Positions 1 through 9,533 of a stretch of 64,000 bases of DNA are shown here, piece after piece. Position numbers and translations under genes: made by a program. Below the pieces are notes generated by a model. That model saw only the letters and a list, made by a program, of their open reading frames with translations, made no database searches and was not told where the DNA came from. The stretch spans positions 1 through 64,000 of the forward strand of contig BGOM01000015.1 in the NCBI GenBank assembly GCA_003569245.1. Reading direction: 5' to 3'. The stretch comes from Opitutia bacterium. GTDB taxonomy: Bacteria > Verrucomicrobiota > Verrucomicrobiia > Opitutales > UBA953. Each line of letters starts with the position of its first letter. Positions within the stretch are counted from its first letter, which is position 1.

Positions 1-892
1 GGCGGGTGTAGGCGCGGTTGACTTCCAGGTTGCCGATGGTGTCCTGGCGCGTGGCGCTCTGGAGCATCGCCACGAGATACCGGCCGTCCGGGTCACGTCG
101 ATCGCCTCCAACCTTGGTTGTCGCGCCGTCCGCCCGGTCTGGACCATGGGATCGGTGGCTTTGCTGATATCGAGGCCTTTGACCAGCGTGTTGTAACCGC
201 TCAGGCCGGAGGCCTCGGTGAACCGCGGGATCAAGGCTGGGACGGGCGAGATCTCCCGAGCAGACGACCGTCGCGGGCGACATGGAGGATGATGGGGCCG
301 TATTCGTCGGAGACGTAGAAACCGCCCCCCGGAACGATCGCCAGGCCCTCGGCGTCGAGCGTCAGCTTCCCGTTGGCCACCGGGACGTTGGTCAGGCTAC
401 CGAGCGTCGTACCGTCCGGATCACCGCGGGTCGTCGGCTGGCCGTCGAGATCGGTGAGCTTCGGGTTGCCCTTGAAGGTGAGCGTCAGCTGGGTCTGTCC
501 CACGACCTGGGTCGTGTAGTCGGGCCGGAACACGAGGTCGAACTTCTGCAGTCGCGCGGCATAGCCGATCAGGCCGTACGGTTATAACCGCGGTCGGGCA
601 ACGTGTAGAGCGTCCCGGAGTAGGAACCATCGGCGTGCTTACGCCAGGTCGCCGGGTCGACCTTGAAGGACGAGAAGGATCCCAGGGTATCGCCGAGCCC
701 GTCGACCGCACTGGCGGGGAAGTTGCCCACGCCGACGAGTCCCTTATTGAGGTAGGTGGCGCCGGCGAATGAGACGGATTTCGTCGCGCCGACCGGCGTC
801 GGGTCGAGGTTTGGCTTGGTATACGTGACCGGGCCCGCCGACAACGCGAGGGTCAGGATAGCCGCGGGCAAGGTGCGGGCGAGGTGACGCAT
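1..892 (-). pseudogene. Decayed phytase/esterase-like secreted protein, paralogous to the ORF at 11293-13878; continues past the left window edge
   Basis: Minus strand starts MRHLARTLPAAILTLALSAG...SVSFAGATYLNKGLVGVGNFPAS...TLPDRGYN, then continues in another frame (FRPDYTTQVVGQTQLTLTF...GLAIVPGGGFYVSDEYG) and again near the edge (PDGRYLVAMLQSATRQD). Each segment matches the intact 861-aa ORF, but the frame is broken near 540-590 and again downstream. Confidence 0.75.
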
Positions 893-1059
893 GTTAAGCG
901 ATGGATACCGGCCGGGCCGATGGACCGGTGCAAGCCTGACAAGGGAGACGATGCGCATCCATCAGGAGCGATACGTAACGTTCGGGTCCAAGCAGTCAAT
1001 GTCGTGACACAGTTGTCACAGGGCGATGGTTTGGGCCCGATCGGTGGGTCGCGGTCTCG

Positions 1060-1350
1060 AGGTAGGGCTGTCCGTCTGCGCGCAGAACGCGAGCGGTTGG
1101 GGGATGGCGGTTGGCGGTTTGGCTAAGGAGGCTTCAGGTACGCTCAGTACTCCGTACTCTGTCATCAGTACTCTATCTCTTTAAGGTAGGGCTGACCGTC
1201 CCGGTCGGCCGCCGGTATCGTTGATGAGTTGATGAGTTGATCCGTTGACCGGAATGATTCTCCCGCCGACTTCTGCATTTTATCTGGCCAACAAATCAAC
1301 CGATCAACGGGTCAACTCTCCCCGGCTTCGTCTGGCGCAGCGTTGACGTG
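1060..1350. repeat. Mosaic intergenic repeat cluster
   Basis: GAGCGGTTGGGGGATGGCGGTTGGCGGTTTGG, CTCAGTACTCCGTACTCTGTCATC, AGGTAGGGCTGACCGTCCCGGTCGGCCGCCGG, GGCCAAC...AATCAACCGATCAACGGGTCAACTCTCCCCGGCTTCGTCT. Confidence 0.9.
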
Positions 1351-1396
1351 CCTGACCTCAGGCCGACGGCGTCCTCGTGTCCTCCTGTTTGCCCTC

Positions 1397-4387
1397 TCAC
1401 TTCCCCACGATCATCGGCTCCCCGCGCACGCTGAACTGGAGCTCGAGCCAGGGCGCGGGGCCGTCGGCCGCGTCGTCGACGCGGTAGCGCGCCGCGCCGG
1501 CGGGCGCCGTGAGCGCGCCCTCGGCCGCCAATTCGCCGGCCGGTCGCCAGTCGGGATCAAAGACGAGGGCGCGGCCATTTTCATATTTAAGATAGTAGCC
1601 GCTGGGCACGGTTCCGCGCAGGCGCAGGACGCGCTCGCCGACCCGCACGACGGGGTCGACGAGGGGCCGGGGGATCTCCGCGAGCGCGCGCAGCCGGGTG
1701 ATGGTGGCCTGGTGGCGGCCGGGCCGAACCCACTGCGGGAGGCTGACCTTCACCCGGCGCACGTTACCGTAATCGTTGTGCTTGGTCTCCATCCGCCAAC
1801 CCCAGTCGGCCCGCGCCCAGGAGACTTCCCCGTGCGGGATGACGATCTCGCGCTCGCCGGTGAAATCGAGCGGGATGACGTAGTCGCGCTGGCCGACCTG
1901 GAAAAGGAGCAAGGCGCCGGAGCCGTCGCCTTCGACGGTGCAGGCGAGCCCGCGGTGGCGCGTGAGGTCGAGGTCGACCGACCAGCCGGCAACGTCGGCG
2001 ACCTGGCGGCCCGGGCCATCGGCAAGCGCGGCGTCGGCGACGAAGAGCTCTTGATCCTCGAATGAGATCTGCCGCGAGGAGGCCTCGCCGGAATGGAAGG
2101 GCTGCGCAGGAAAGAGGTCGTAGTTCGTCGGCCGACCGGCCGCGGACGCGACAGGTCCGCCGGCATTGCCGGTGACGAAGTCCGCGGGCCCGACGGCGAC
2201 CGCGCCGGGCTTGGTGCGCGCGGGCGGCGGCGGGCGCACGGTGGGCGCGGCGGGATCGAACGCGGGCAGGACGCGGACGACGAAGTCGACGGGGCGCTCG
2301 GCGAGCGGGTTGACGAGCTCGACGGCCTGGCCGGCAGGAGCGAACTGCTTCGGGGCGACGGGTCCGTGCTCCTGGCCGACGTGCCAGAGGATGTCGCCCT
2401 GGGCTCGCCGAAGCACGGTCGTGGGCGTGAGCTCAAAGCGGTCGGCGTGCTCGCGCGCGACACAGACGATTTCGGAGCGGACGTGGTGACTGAAGTTCAG
2501 GGTGCGCGGCCCCGCCGGCGGCCGGAACGAGGCGGCGATGGTCCGATGCTGCTCGGGCGTGAGGCGGCGGTTGATCTCGGTCCACGTGCGCAAGGCGGTC
2601 AGGAAATCCTCGGTCTGCCCGTGGCGCGCAAGCTGTGCCACGCCGACGCCGAACATGGGCTCGGGCTTGGCAAGACCGAGCGCGCCGCCGAGGTGGCCTT
2701 GGCTGAGGACGAAGTGCGCCTCGAGGAGGTTGGACGCGGGCCGGCTGGCTTGATCGAGCGCGACCGGCACGTTCCAATTCCCATGCGAGTAAGCGCAGGC
2801 GCCGGCCATCAGCCGCTTCGAGGAGTTGAGGCGGTACTCGAACCAGCAGTCGGGCCGGCCGCCGCGGCTGTCGTGCGCGGTGGTCGGACGGGTCAGGCCT
2901 TGGTAGACGAGGGTGGCGTATTTGCGATATCCCCAGAAGCCCTCGTACGCGTGGATCTCCGCGCCGTCGAATTCGACATGCTCGACGAGGCAGCGCTCGA
3001 CGAGGCCGGCGTACTCGGCGGCCATCTCGGCGAGCAGGGTGGTGTCGTTCCCGGGGATGAAGTTCGCGCCGTAGGGCGCATACAGCCCGACCACCGCCGT
3101 GGCGCCCGGATGGGCGACCGCGGGCGTCGTGCCGACGCCACGCCGGCAGCGGACCAGCTCGTACGACCCGTCGGCCATCCGGAGTGCGGCGTCGAAGCGG
3201 ACGATCTCCTCGCCGACCTTGAGCCAGTTGGTCTCGATGGTGGCGCCGCGTTCGCCGACGGACGGGAACTTGCCGCGACGCGGATCCTCGGAGGGCAGGA
3301 CCTGTCCGGGCGCGAGCCGCAGGCGCAGGGTCGTAGCCTTGGCGTCGACCGCGCCGACGAGCTTGCCCTCACCCCAGGAGGCTAGGCGCGGGTCGGGCTT
3401 GGCACCGACGCGGCGCGGATCCGACTTCCCGATCCCGGCGGAGATGGAGTGAAGCGCGAGGTACATCCCCGCGGCCCGCGCTTCCTCGGCGAACGCGCGG
3501 AGATCCGCCTCCCCTCGGGGGAAGACCGCCGGGTTGACGTCGACATGCGAGTGCTTATCCGGCCAGAAGGAGTCGGGACGCCACACATCGGTGAAGAGGT
3601 AGACCTGACGGAGGTTCGCGCGGCGGGCCAGCGCGAGGCCGGCGCGCAGTTCGGTGGGCGTCTTGGCCGCGAGGATGAGCTGCGAGCGATCGGCGAACCG
3701 GGCCTGCCACTCACGCACCCACGTTCGCGCCCGAGCGAGGTCCCACGGTCCGTCGACGCGCGGGTGCGGCAGGCCTTCCTCGACCCACAGGCGCAGCAAG
3801 GTCTCGTCCTCGTCCTCGTCGCCGGTGCGCTCATACAGCGCGAAACCGCCGGGCGGATTGGAAGGATGCCGATTCCATAGGGCCGGCCAGGTCACGCGCA
3901 GGAGGCCCGCCCCGCCGGTCGTCTCCGTCATGTAATCCAAAGGCAGCAGCCGGAGGTCGGGGCCGCCGATCAACGTGAAACGCAACGTCTCCCGCTGGGA
4001 GGGTTCGATCCCGCGTAGCTCGCTCGGACGGAACGCAACGTGACGCTCGCCGGCCCGCACGGCGAAGACCACGGCCGGCTGACCGCTGGTGGCGGCGAAC
4101 TCGACCCGCCCGTCCGCGAGACGACGCACCACCGGCAAGGGCGTCGCGGTGCCGTCCGGATCCACGAGCGCGAGTCCTTCGTGCCGGGCACCGGGTCGGA
4201 GCAAGCCCGCGCCATCCGCCGTCCGCACCGCGGCCACCGCCCCGCCCTGCTCGTCGAACTTCAGGGTGAAACGGCCGCATGGCAGGACGACCTCCCCGGC
4301 CGCGAGCACCGCCCACGCGAGGAGGAGAGGGAGCAGGCGACGGCACATGGGCGACTTGGTTGCTAGCGGCCACGCGAGCCGTGGCAA
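1397..4387 (-). CDS. Secreted putative glycoside-hydrolase-like protein (996 aa)
   Basis: Long ORF with N-terminal hydrophobic signal (RLLPLLLAWAVLAAG); TIM-barrel-like segments (AGMYLALHSISAGIGKSDPRR; VEHVEFDGAEIHAYEG). Confidence 0.7.
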   Translation of the reverse strand: MPRLAWPLATKSPMCRRLLPLLLAWAVLAAGEVVLPCGRFTLKFDEQGGAVAAVRTADGAGLLRPGARHEGLALVDPDGTATPLPVVRRLADGRVEFAATSGQPAVVFAVRAGERHVAFRPSELRGIEPSQRETLRFTLIGGPDLRLLPLDYMTETTGGAGLLRVTWPALWNRHPSNPPGGFALYERTGDEDEDETLLRLWVEEGLPHPRVDGPWDLARARTWVREWQARFADRSQLILAAKTPTELRAGLALARRANLRQVYLFTDVWRPDSFWPDKHSHVDVNPAVFPRGEADLRAFAEEARAAGMYLALHSISAGIGKSDPRRVGAKPDPRLASWGEGKLVGAVDAKATTLRLRLAPGQVLPSEDPRRGKFPSVGERGATIETNWLKVGEEIVRFDAALRMADGSYELVRCRRGVGTTPAVAHPGATAVVGLYAPYGANFIPGNDTTLLAEMAAEYAGLVERCLVEHVEFDGAEIHAYEGFWGYRKYATLVYQGLTRPTTAHDSRGGRPDCWFEYRLNSSKRLMAGACAYSHGNWNVPVALDQASRPASNLLEAHFVLSQGHLGGALGLAKPEPMFGVGVAQLARHGQTEDFLTALRTWTEINRRLTPEQHRTIAASFRPPAGPRTLNFSHHVRSEIVCVAREHADRFELTPTTVLRRAQGDILWHVGQEHGPVAPKQFAPAGQAVELVNPLAERPVDFVVRVLPAFDPAAPTVRPPPPARTKPGAVAVGPADFVTGNAGGPVASAAGRPTNYDLFPAQPFHSGEASSRQISFEDQELFVADAALADGPGRQVADVAGWSVDLDLTRHRGLACTVEGDGSGALLLFQVGQRDYVIPLDFTGEREIVIPHGEVSWARADWGWRMETKHNDYGNVRRVKVSLPQWVRPGRHQATITRLRALAEIPRPLVDPVVRVGERVLRLRGTVPSGYYLKYENGRALVFDPDWRPAGELAAEGALTAPAGAARYRVDDAADGPAPWLELQFSVRGEPMIVGK

Positions 4388-4398
4388 GGGCGACCGAC

Positions 4399-5304
4399 TC
4401 AGGCCGTCGCCGCGGCCGGCTTCGCCGCCTGGGCGACGAGGTGATCGCGGAAGGCGGCGGCGAGGGGCGCGAGCCGGCGGCCGGCGGGATGGACGATTTG
4501 CCAGCTGGATTGCAGCGGGAAGCCTTCCACGTCGAGCGTGATGAGGTCGCGACGCGCCCCGGCCCGCAGCGCATGCTCCGAGAGGATGGCCAGACCCATG
4601 CCGCCGGCGACGGCTTCGAGGATGGCCTCGTTGCTACCCAGTTCGAACCTGATCTCCCGTGTCCGGTGGTGGCGCCGGAAGAAATCGTCGACGGCCAGAC
4701 GGGTACCCGAACCGGGCTCGCGGGCGATGAAGCGCTCGGTGAGCAGATCGTCGACGCTCAGGCGTCCGCGCTTGGCCAAGGCATGCCCGCGCGGCGCGAC
4801 CACGACCAACGGGTTCGGCATGAAGACCTGGCTGGTGAGCGCGAGGCCCTCGGGCGGGCGCGACATGATGTAGAGGTCGTCCTGGTTCGCGCGCATCCGC
4901 TCGATGACCCCGTCGCGGTTGAGCAAGGCCATCGCGACCTCTACCTTGGGCCGGCTGGCGCAGAAGGAGCCGATCAGGCGCGGCGCGAAATACTGCGCGG
5001 TATTGACCATGGCGACCCGGAGGAGGCCGGACTCACCCCCCTGCAAGGCTTGGACGGACTGCTCGAAAGCGGTCCACTCGGACCGCACCCCTTGCGCGGC
5101 CTTCGCGAGTTCCTTGCCGACCTCGGTGAGGTAGACCTTGCGACCGATCACCTCATAGAGAGGCATGCCGACGGCCTCGGTCAGGTCGCGCAGGTGGACG
5201 GAGGCGGTGGGTTGCGTGACCTTGGCATCCCGCGCCGCGGCGCTGATGCTGCCGGTAGCCACCAGGGCCCGGAAAATCTCTAACTGCCGGAAAGTGACAT
5301 TCAT
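4399..5304 (-). CDS. LysR-family transcriptional regulator
   Basis: N-terminal HTH: MNVTFRQLEIFRALVATGSISAAARDAKVTQPTASVHLRDLTEAVGMPLYEVIGRKVYLT; typical 301-aa length. Confidence 0.93.
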   Translation of the reverse strand: MNVTFRQLEIFRALVATGSISAAARDAKVTQPTASVHLRDLTEAVGMPLYEVIGRKVYLTEVGKELAKAAQGVRSEWTAFEQSVQALQGGESGLLRVAMVNTAQYFAPRLIGSFCASRPKVEVAMALLNRDGVIERMRANQDDLYIMSRPPEGLALTSQVFMPNPLVVVAPRGHALAKRGRLSVDDLLTERFIAREPGSGTRLAVDDFFRRHHRTREIRFELGSNEAILEAVAGGMGLAILSEHALRAGARRDLITLDVEGFPLQSSWQIVHPAGRRLAPLAAAFRDHLVAQAAKPAAATA

Positions 5305-5423
5305 GGTGTTAAGTAAATGTTAAAGGTATACGGATAGCATCAAGTCTATTCTTCGGGCTTGGCGCCGCTAGCCCGCTGGCGGGACACACCCGGCTTAATC
5401 CTATCGAGGGCGAAGCAAACCTT

Positions 5424-5789
5424 GTGAATGCGGGGGCGGGCGATACCCCTGCGTTTTCCTTGAAAACCGCCCTAGTCCTCTTCTCCGCCTTTTCCTTCGT
5501 GGGCTATGGCTTGGGTTGCTTCCTCTCCGGTTATGTCCGCCGAGAGTTCACTCGCTACGGTCTGGAGCGGATGCGGCCTTGGGTCGGGGCCCTGCAGGTG
5601 GCCGCGGCCGGCGGGCTGGTGGCCGGGTGGAACTGGCCTATCTTGGGGCAAGCGGCGGCCGGGGGACTGGCCCTGATGATGGTGGTCGCGCTCGGGGTGC
5701 GGATCCGCCTGGGCGACGCCTTCCCGCGGATGTTGCCGGCGCTAGGCTACCTGGTGCTCAACGCCTACCTGGCCGCGACCGGAGTCTGA
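5424..5789 (+). CDS. DoxX-like small membrane protein
   Basis: 121 aa, several hydrophobic helices, REFTRYGLERMRPWVGALQ motif. Confidence 0.6.
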   Translation: MNAGAGDTPAFSLKTALVLFSAFSFVGYGLGCFLSGYVRREFTRYGLERMRPWVGALQVAAAGGLVAGWNWPILGQAAAGGLALMMVVALGVRIRLGDAFPRMLPALGYLVLNAYLAATGV

Positions 5790-5795
5790 GCGGCT

Positions 5796-6155
5796 TCAGA
5801 GCAGGACGATTCCCAGGCACATCGCCAGGACCGCGAGCGCGGGGAGCGACTTGATCGCGGGGTCCTTGACCTTGAGGTGCATGACGAACGCGCCGACCAT
5901 GAGGACGGCGAGCGCGCCGGCCGCGGGCCCGGCGACCGGGGGCCACCAAAGGGAGACCAGCAGCGCGAGCGCCAGCGCGACCTTGCAAAGTCCCACGGCG
6001 GAATAGAACGGCGTGAGTCCGTAGACGGCGAATTCCTCCCGGAGCGTGCGTGCCGCCTGTCCCCGGTAGGCCGTCGGCTGCTCGCGGCGCAGGACCCAGA
6101 CGTTGAGGATGCCCAGGGAGACGATGAGTTTGAGCGCGATAAGGAAGATATCCAT
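5796..6155 (-). CDS. DoxX-like small membrane protein
   Basis: 119 aa, REEFAVYGLTPFYSAVGLCKV and TM helices; convergent with 5424-5789. Confidence 0.6.
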   Translation of the reverse strand: MDIFLIALKLIVSLGILNVWVLRREQPTAYRGQAARTLREEFAVYGLTPFYSAVGLCKVALALALLVSLWWPPVAGPAAGALAVLMVGAFVMHLKVKDPAIKSLPALAVLAMCLGIVLL

Positions 6156-6241
6156 GAAAAGTGACCGAACCCATCCAACCCGAGACCCGCGACCCCCGCG
6201 ACCTTAATCGGGGCTCATCCGCGCATACGCCGAAGGCACCG

Positions 6242-7243
6242 TCACTTCGGTGGCGGCTCCTGGTAGGTGCCAAGATACCTCTCACAGGTCTCGATGGTGG
6301 CATAGGGCGAGGGACAGAAGCCCGTCCGGGCCGGACTGATCCAGGCGAGGCCACGGGCCAACAGTTCCTCGCGCGCATGCCAGGCGTCGGCCGAGGAGCC
6401 GCTGGTACCCAAGGTGGGATCGGCGTCGAACTCCCGCTCGATCGGTTTGAAGTCGGCCACTTTGACATAGGTTCCCGACACGCACAGCGTCCGGCCCGGC
6501 CCGTCGGCGTCCACGACCACGAGGCCGCGGTCAAATTTCACGGTACAATGCACGAAAGCCTCGTCGGGCCAGTCCGGTGCGCGATAGCGGGTATCGATGA
6601 CCTTGCCCTTGGGCTGGTCGAAAAAATGGACCCACGAACCGTTGTAGGTCGGCCAATAGCCGCCGCCGATGACGACCTCGTACTGGTCGTCACGCTTGCG
6701 GACGATCATCTCATGGCTCCAGAAATTGGTGTAGAAACCTTCGATTTCCTCGGGCCCGGTGGCGGTCGCCGCGAGCGCCTGCAGGAAACTCTCCACGTTG
6801 CGATACCGCTTAGCCTGGTCGACCTTGCCGCCGAGCGTCACCAATTTTTGATGGTAAGGACCTAACGGAGCCTCGTGATCGGCGAGCACATAGCGTCGGA
6901 AGTAATCCTCCACGAACGCCCCGTAATCCACCTTTTCGACCGCCCGGTCCAGCTGCGCCGCCTCCGCGGAGCCCGGCCGGGCTCCGCGCAGGACCTTGAC
7001 CTCGGCGAGCAGGTCGGCGCAGCGGCGCGCCATCCGCGCGTTGTGTCGGTCCAGCTCCGGCAAGGTCAGCTCGATGGGCGGGGCCAGCTCATCGAGCGCG
7101 AAACGGAAGCGCGGCCCGGAGTCGGGTTGCGCCAGGTACCAGGCGCCCCACAAAGCCATGGCGGCGGCGACCGCCACGCACAGGAGTCCGTCGCCCTGTC
7201 GGCGCCACCAGGGCGACCCTGCGGATACTTTCTTCATCGTCAT
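6242..7243 (-). CDS. Hypothetical membrane-anchored protein (333 aa)
   Basis: N-terminal TM (LLCVAVAAAMALWGAWYLA); no recognised domain. Confidence 0.6.
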   Translation of the reverse strand: MTMKKVSAGSPWWRRQGDGLLCVAVAAAMALWGAWYLAQPDSGPRFRFALDELAPPIELTLPELDRHNARMARRCADLLAEVKVLRGARPGSAEAAQLDRAVEKVDYGAFVEDYFRRYVLADHEAPLGPYHQKLVTLGGKVDQAKRYRNVESFLQALAATATGPEEIEGFYTNFWSHEMIVRKRDDQYEVVIGGGYWPTYNGSWVHFFDQPKGKVIDTRYRAPDWPDEAFVHCTVKFDRGLVVVDADGPGRTLCVSGTYVKVADFKPIEREFDADPTLGTSGSSADAWHAREELLARGLAWISPARTGFCPSPYATIETCERYLGTYQEPPPK

Positions 7244-7344
7244 AAAGAAACCATTACAACGGACGCGTTCCGGCTCCGCAATCCCGCTTCCGGCAAGTTA
7301 TGCACACCCCTGCCTGGCCACCGTTTGACGACGCCAGGTTCCCT

Positions 7345-7905
7345 CGACTCAGCACTCGAGGCAGCACTCTTTACTCCGGACTCTGTCATCCGCACTCTGT
7401 CTTCAGGTAGGGCTGACAGTACCCGGTCGGCCGCAGGCATCGTTGAATAGTTGATAAGTTGACAGGTTGACCAGGATGATTCCCCCGCCGACTTCTGCAT
7501 CTTATCTGGCCAACTAATCAACCGATCAACGGGTCAACTCTCCCCGGCTTCGTCTCGAGCATCGGTGACGGGCTGACCTCATGCCGAACGCGGACCAGCG
7601 GGACGCTGGTCCCTACCCGCGCGCGCTGAGCGCGCGAGCGGTTGGGGGTTAGCGGTTGGCGGTTTGTCCGAAGAGGCTTCAGGTACGCTCAGTACTCCGT
7701 ACTCTGTCATCTATACTCTGTCTCTTTAAGGTAGGGCTGACCGTCCTCGGTCGGCCGCAGGCATGGGGGTCTGGCTTCGTCTCGCGCAGCGATGACGTGC
7801 CTGACCTCATGTCGAACTCAGACCAACAGGGACGCTGGTCCCTACCCATGAGGCAGCGAGGGGAGCACGCGGTGCTGCCCCTACCTCCGCGCGCTTCAAC
7901 CCGCG
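7345..7905. repeat. Mosaic intergenic repeat cluster
   Basis: Contains GGACCAGCGGGACGCTGGTCCCTACC, AGGTAGGGCTGACCGTCCTCGGTCGGCCGC, AGCGGTTGGGGGTTAGCGGTTGGCGGTT, CTCAGTACTCCGTACTCTGTCATC and GGAGCACGCGGTGCTGCCCCTACC; the long block shared with 1135-1345 keeps the same module order. Confidence 0.9.
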
Positions 7906-8222
7906 ACGTAATCCACCACCAACGCCTTCTCCAGCACCCCGCCGAGCATCGCCACGAATTCCTGGTGAGCCGGCTCGTGCAGGTAGTGCTTCTCCAGCGC
8001 CTCCTTGGAAGCGAAGGTGAGCGTGAAGATATGGGTGAAGCCCTGGTCCAGGCCTTCCGGGCTCACGTTCGTCCCGTGCTCGAACGCCTGCACCGCCGGC
8101 AGCTTCGCCGGCAACGCCGCAAACGCCTCGATGATCGCCCGCACCTTGGCGGCCGGCGCGTCAGCCTTGAACTGAAAGAGAACGATGTGGCGATAAGCGC
8201 CTTGGGCGGAGGAAAAACTCAT
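7896..8222 (-). CDS. Dabb (stress-responsive A/B barrel) domain protein
   Basis: YRHIVLFQFKADAPAAKVRAIIEAFAALPAKLPAVQAFEHGTN...HIFTLTFASKEALEKHYLHEPAHQEFV is Dabb-like; start chosen at internal ATG (MSFSSAQ). Confidence 0.85.
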   Translation of the reverse strand: MSFSSAQGAYRHIVLFQFKADAPAAKVRAIIEAFAALPAKLPAVQAFEHGTNVSPEGLDQGFTHIFTLTFASKEALEKHYLHEPAHQEFVAMLGGVLEKALVVDYVAG

Positions 8223-8305
8223 GCGAAGAGCGAGGCCGAGCCCGGGCGGGCCGTCAAGCGTTGGACGGCGCGGAATAATCACCGCACCCTAGTAAGAATC
8301 AGGGT

Positions 8306-8340
8306 ACAAAAAGGCCGGGGCGTCGGGTGACGCCCCGGCC
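8306..8340 (-). terminator. Rho-independent terminator downstream of the 8364-8867 gene
   Basis: On the minus strand GGCCGGGGCGTC-ACCC-GACGCCCCGGCC followed by TTTTTGT; 12-bp perfect stem. Confidence 0.85.
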
Positions 8341-8363
8341 GGCGCCGGACTGCTGATCTCGTC

Positions 8364-8867
8364 TCACCCCCCGCCCCGGGCCACCGCCTCGCGGGCGGCG
8401 CCCAGGGTTTGTCGGAGATACTCCGTGACGACCGGGGCCGTCGGCCATTTCCCCGGCCGATCGTAATCGGTCCGGAAGAGGCACCGGAGCTTCGGGGCCT
8501 TCAGCGGCTCCAGGTCCCGGAGGAGGACCCTTGCCCGGGGGAGGTCCCGGTCGAAGCTTCGGCAGAGCCCTTGGGCTCGCCGCCTTCGCCGGTCCCACTC
8601 CCGCTGGAACCGCTGTTGGTCCGGAGCTTCGGGCCCCTCCCCTTGGGGCGGCCGCAGCGGCTGACCGAGTTCCAGCTCCGCCGCGAGCTCGACCGCTTCC
8701 GGGGTCTTGCTCGGGTTGAGCCGGAGGACCCAGTCGAGTCCGCCGTACCGGAACTCGATCCGGTAATCACCGGTTTCGTTCCGGGGAACCAGCTCCGGTT
8801 CCCGGACCCCGAGGCTCTCGAGGCTATGTTTGTGGATGATGACGAGTTGGTACTCGCTGATTTGCAT
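8364..8867 (-). CDS. Hypothetical protein (~167 aa)
   Basis: MQISEYQLVIIHKHSLESLGVREPELVPRNETGDYRIEFRYGGLDWVLRLNPSKTPEAVELA; ends at a clear terminator. Confidence 0.65.
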   Translation of the reverse strand: MQISEYQLVIIHKHSLESLGVREPELVPRNETGDYRIEFRYGGLDWVLRLNPSKTPEAVELAAELELGQPLRPPQGEGPEAPDQQRFQREWDRRRRRAQGLCRSFDRDLPRARVLLRDLEPLKAPKLRCLFRTDYDRPGKWPTAPVVTEYLRQTLGAAREAVARGGG

Positions 8868-8989
8868 GTTGTTTGCTGGGTTGGTTTTTTTGGGTTGGCA
8901 GCGCCTCGCGGGATGCGAGGCCCTGTAACCATTCCCCTCCCTGGCCGAGCCCGGAACGCTTCGGCGATTGTCGCACGAACCAGCGTACC

Positions 8990-9295
8990 GTGCGGATCGT
9001 CGCGCGGACCAGCAGGGACGCTGGTCCCTACCTGAGCGCGAACGGTATTCGCGAGCGGTTAGGGGATGGCGGTTGGCGGTTTGATCGAAGAAGCTTCCGC
9101 TACACTCGACGCAGCACTCTGCACTCCGTCCTCTGTACTCTGTACTCTGCCTCTTAAGGTAGGGCTGACCGTCCCGGTCGGCCGCAGGCATGGAGTCTGG
9201 CTTCATCTCGCGAAGCGATGATGTGCCTGACCTCAGGCCGAACGCATCCGCGCCCGCGGACCAGCGGGGACGCTGGTCCCTGCCTGAGTAATCTC
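8990..9295. repeat. Mosaic intergenic repeat cluster
   Basis: Two GGACCAGC(R)GGGACGCTGGTCCCT hairpins, GCGAGCGGTTAGGGGATGGCGGTTGGCGGTTTG, AGGTAGGGCTGACCGTCCCGGTCGGCCGCAGGCATGG, GTCTGGCTTCATCTCGCGAAGCGATGATGTGCCTGACCTCA. Confidence 0.9.
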
Positions 9296-9533
9296 CCCTG
9301 CCCCGCCTGATCGGCCCATTTCACGGGGCATTTCGTCACAACTGATGTTTTTCATGCGACAGCGATTTTAGCAGGCTTCGGCGAGGTCACCGCGTTTTGT
9401 GCGACGACCTTTCACCACGAAAATCAAAGGCTTAGCGCGTTACGGCAAGGCTTCGGGCGACTTTACCTCCGGGGGCCCCGCGCCGTTCGAAAGCACTGAT
9501 GTTGTCACCACTAACCTAAAACCACGCACACCT

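Noticed and set aside
5424-6155. Convergent DoxX-like pair as a toxin-antitoxin or special system
   Set aside because: Both are ordinary small DoxX-like membrane proteins; convergence alone is not strong evidence.
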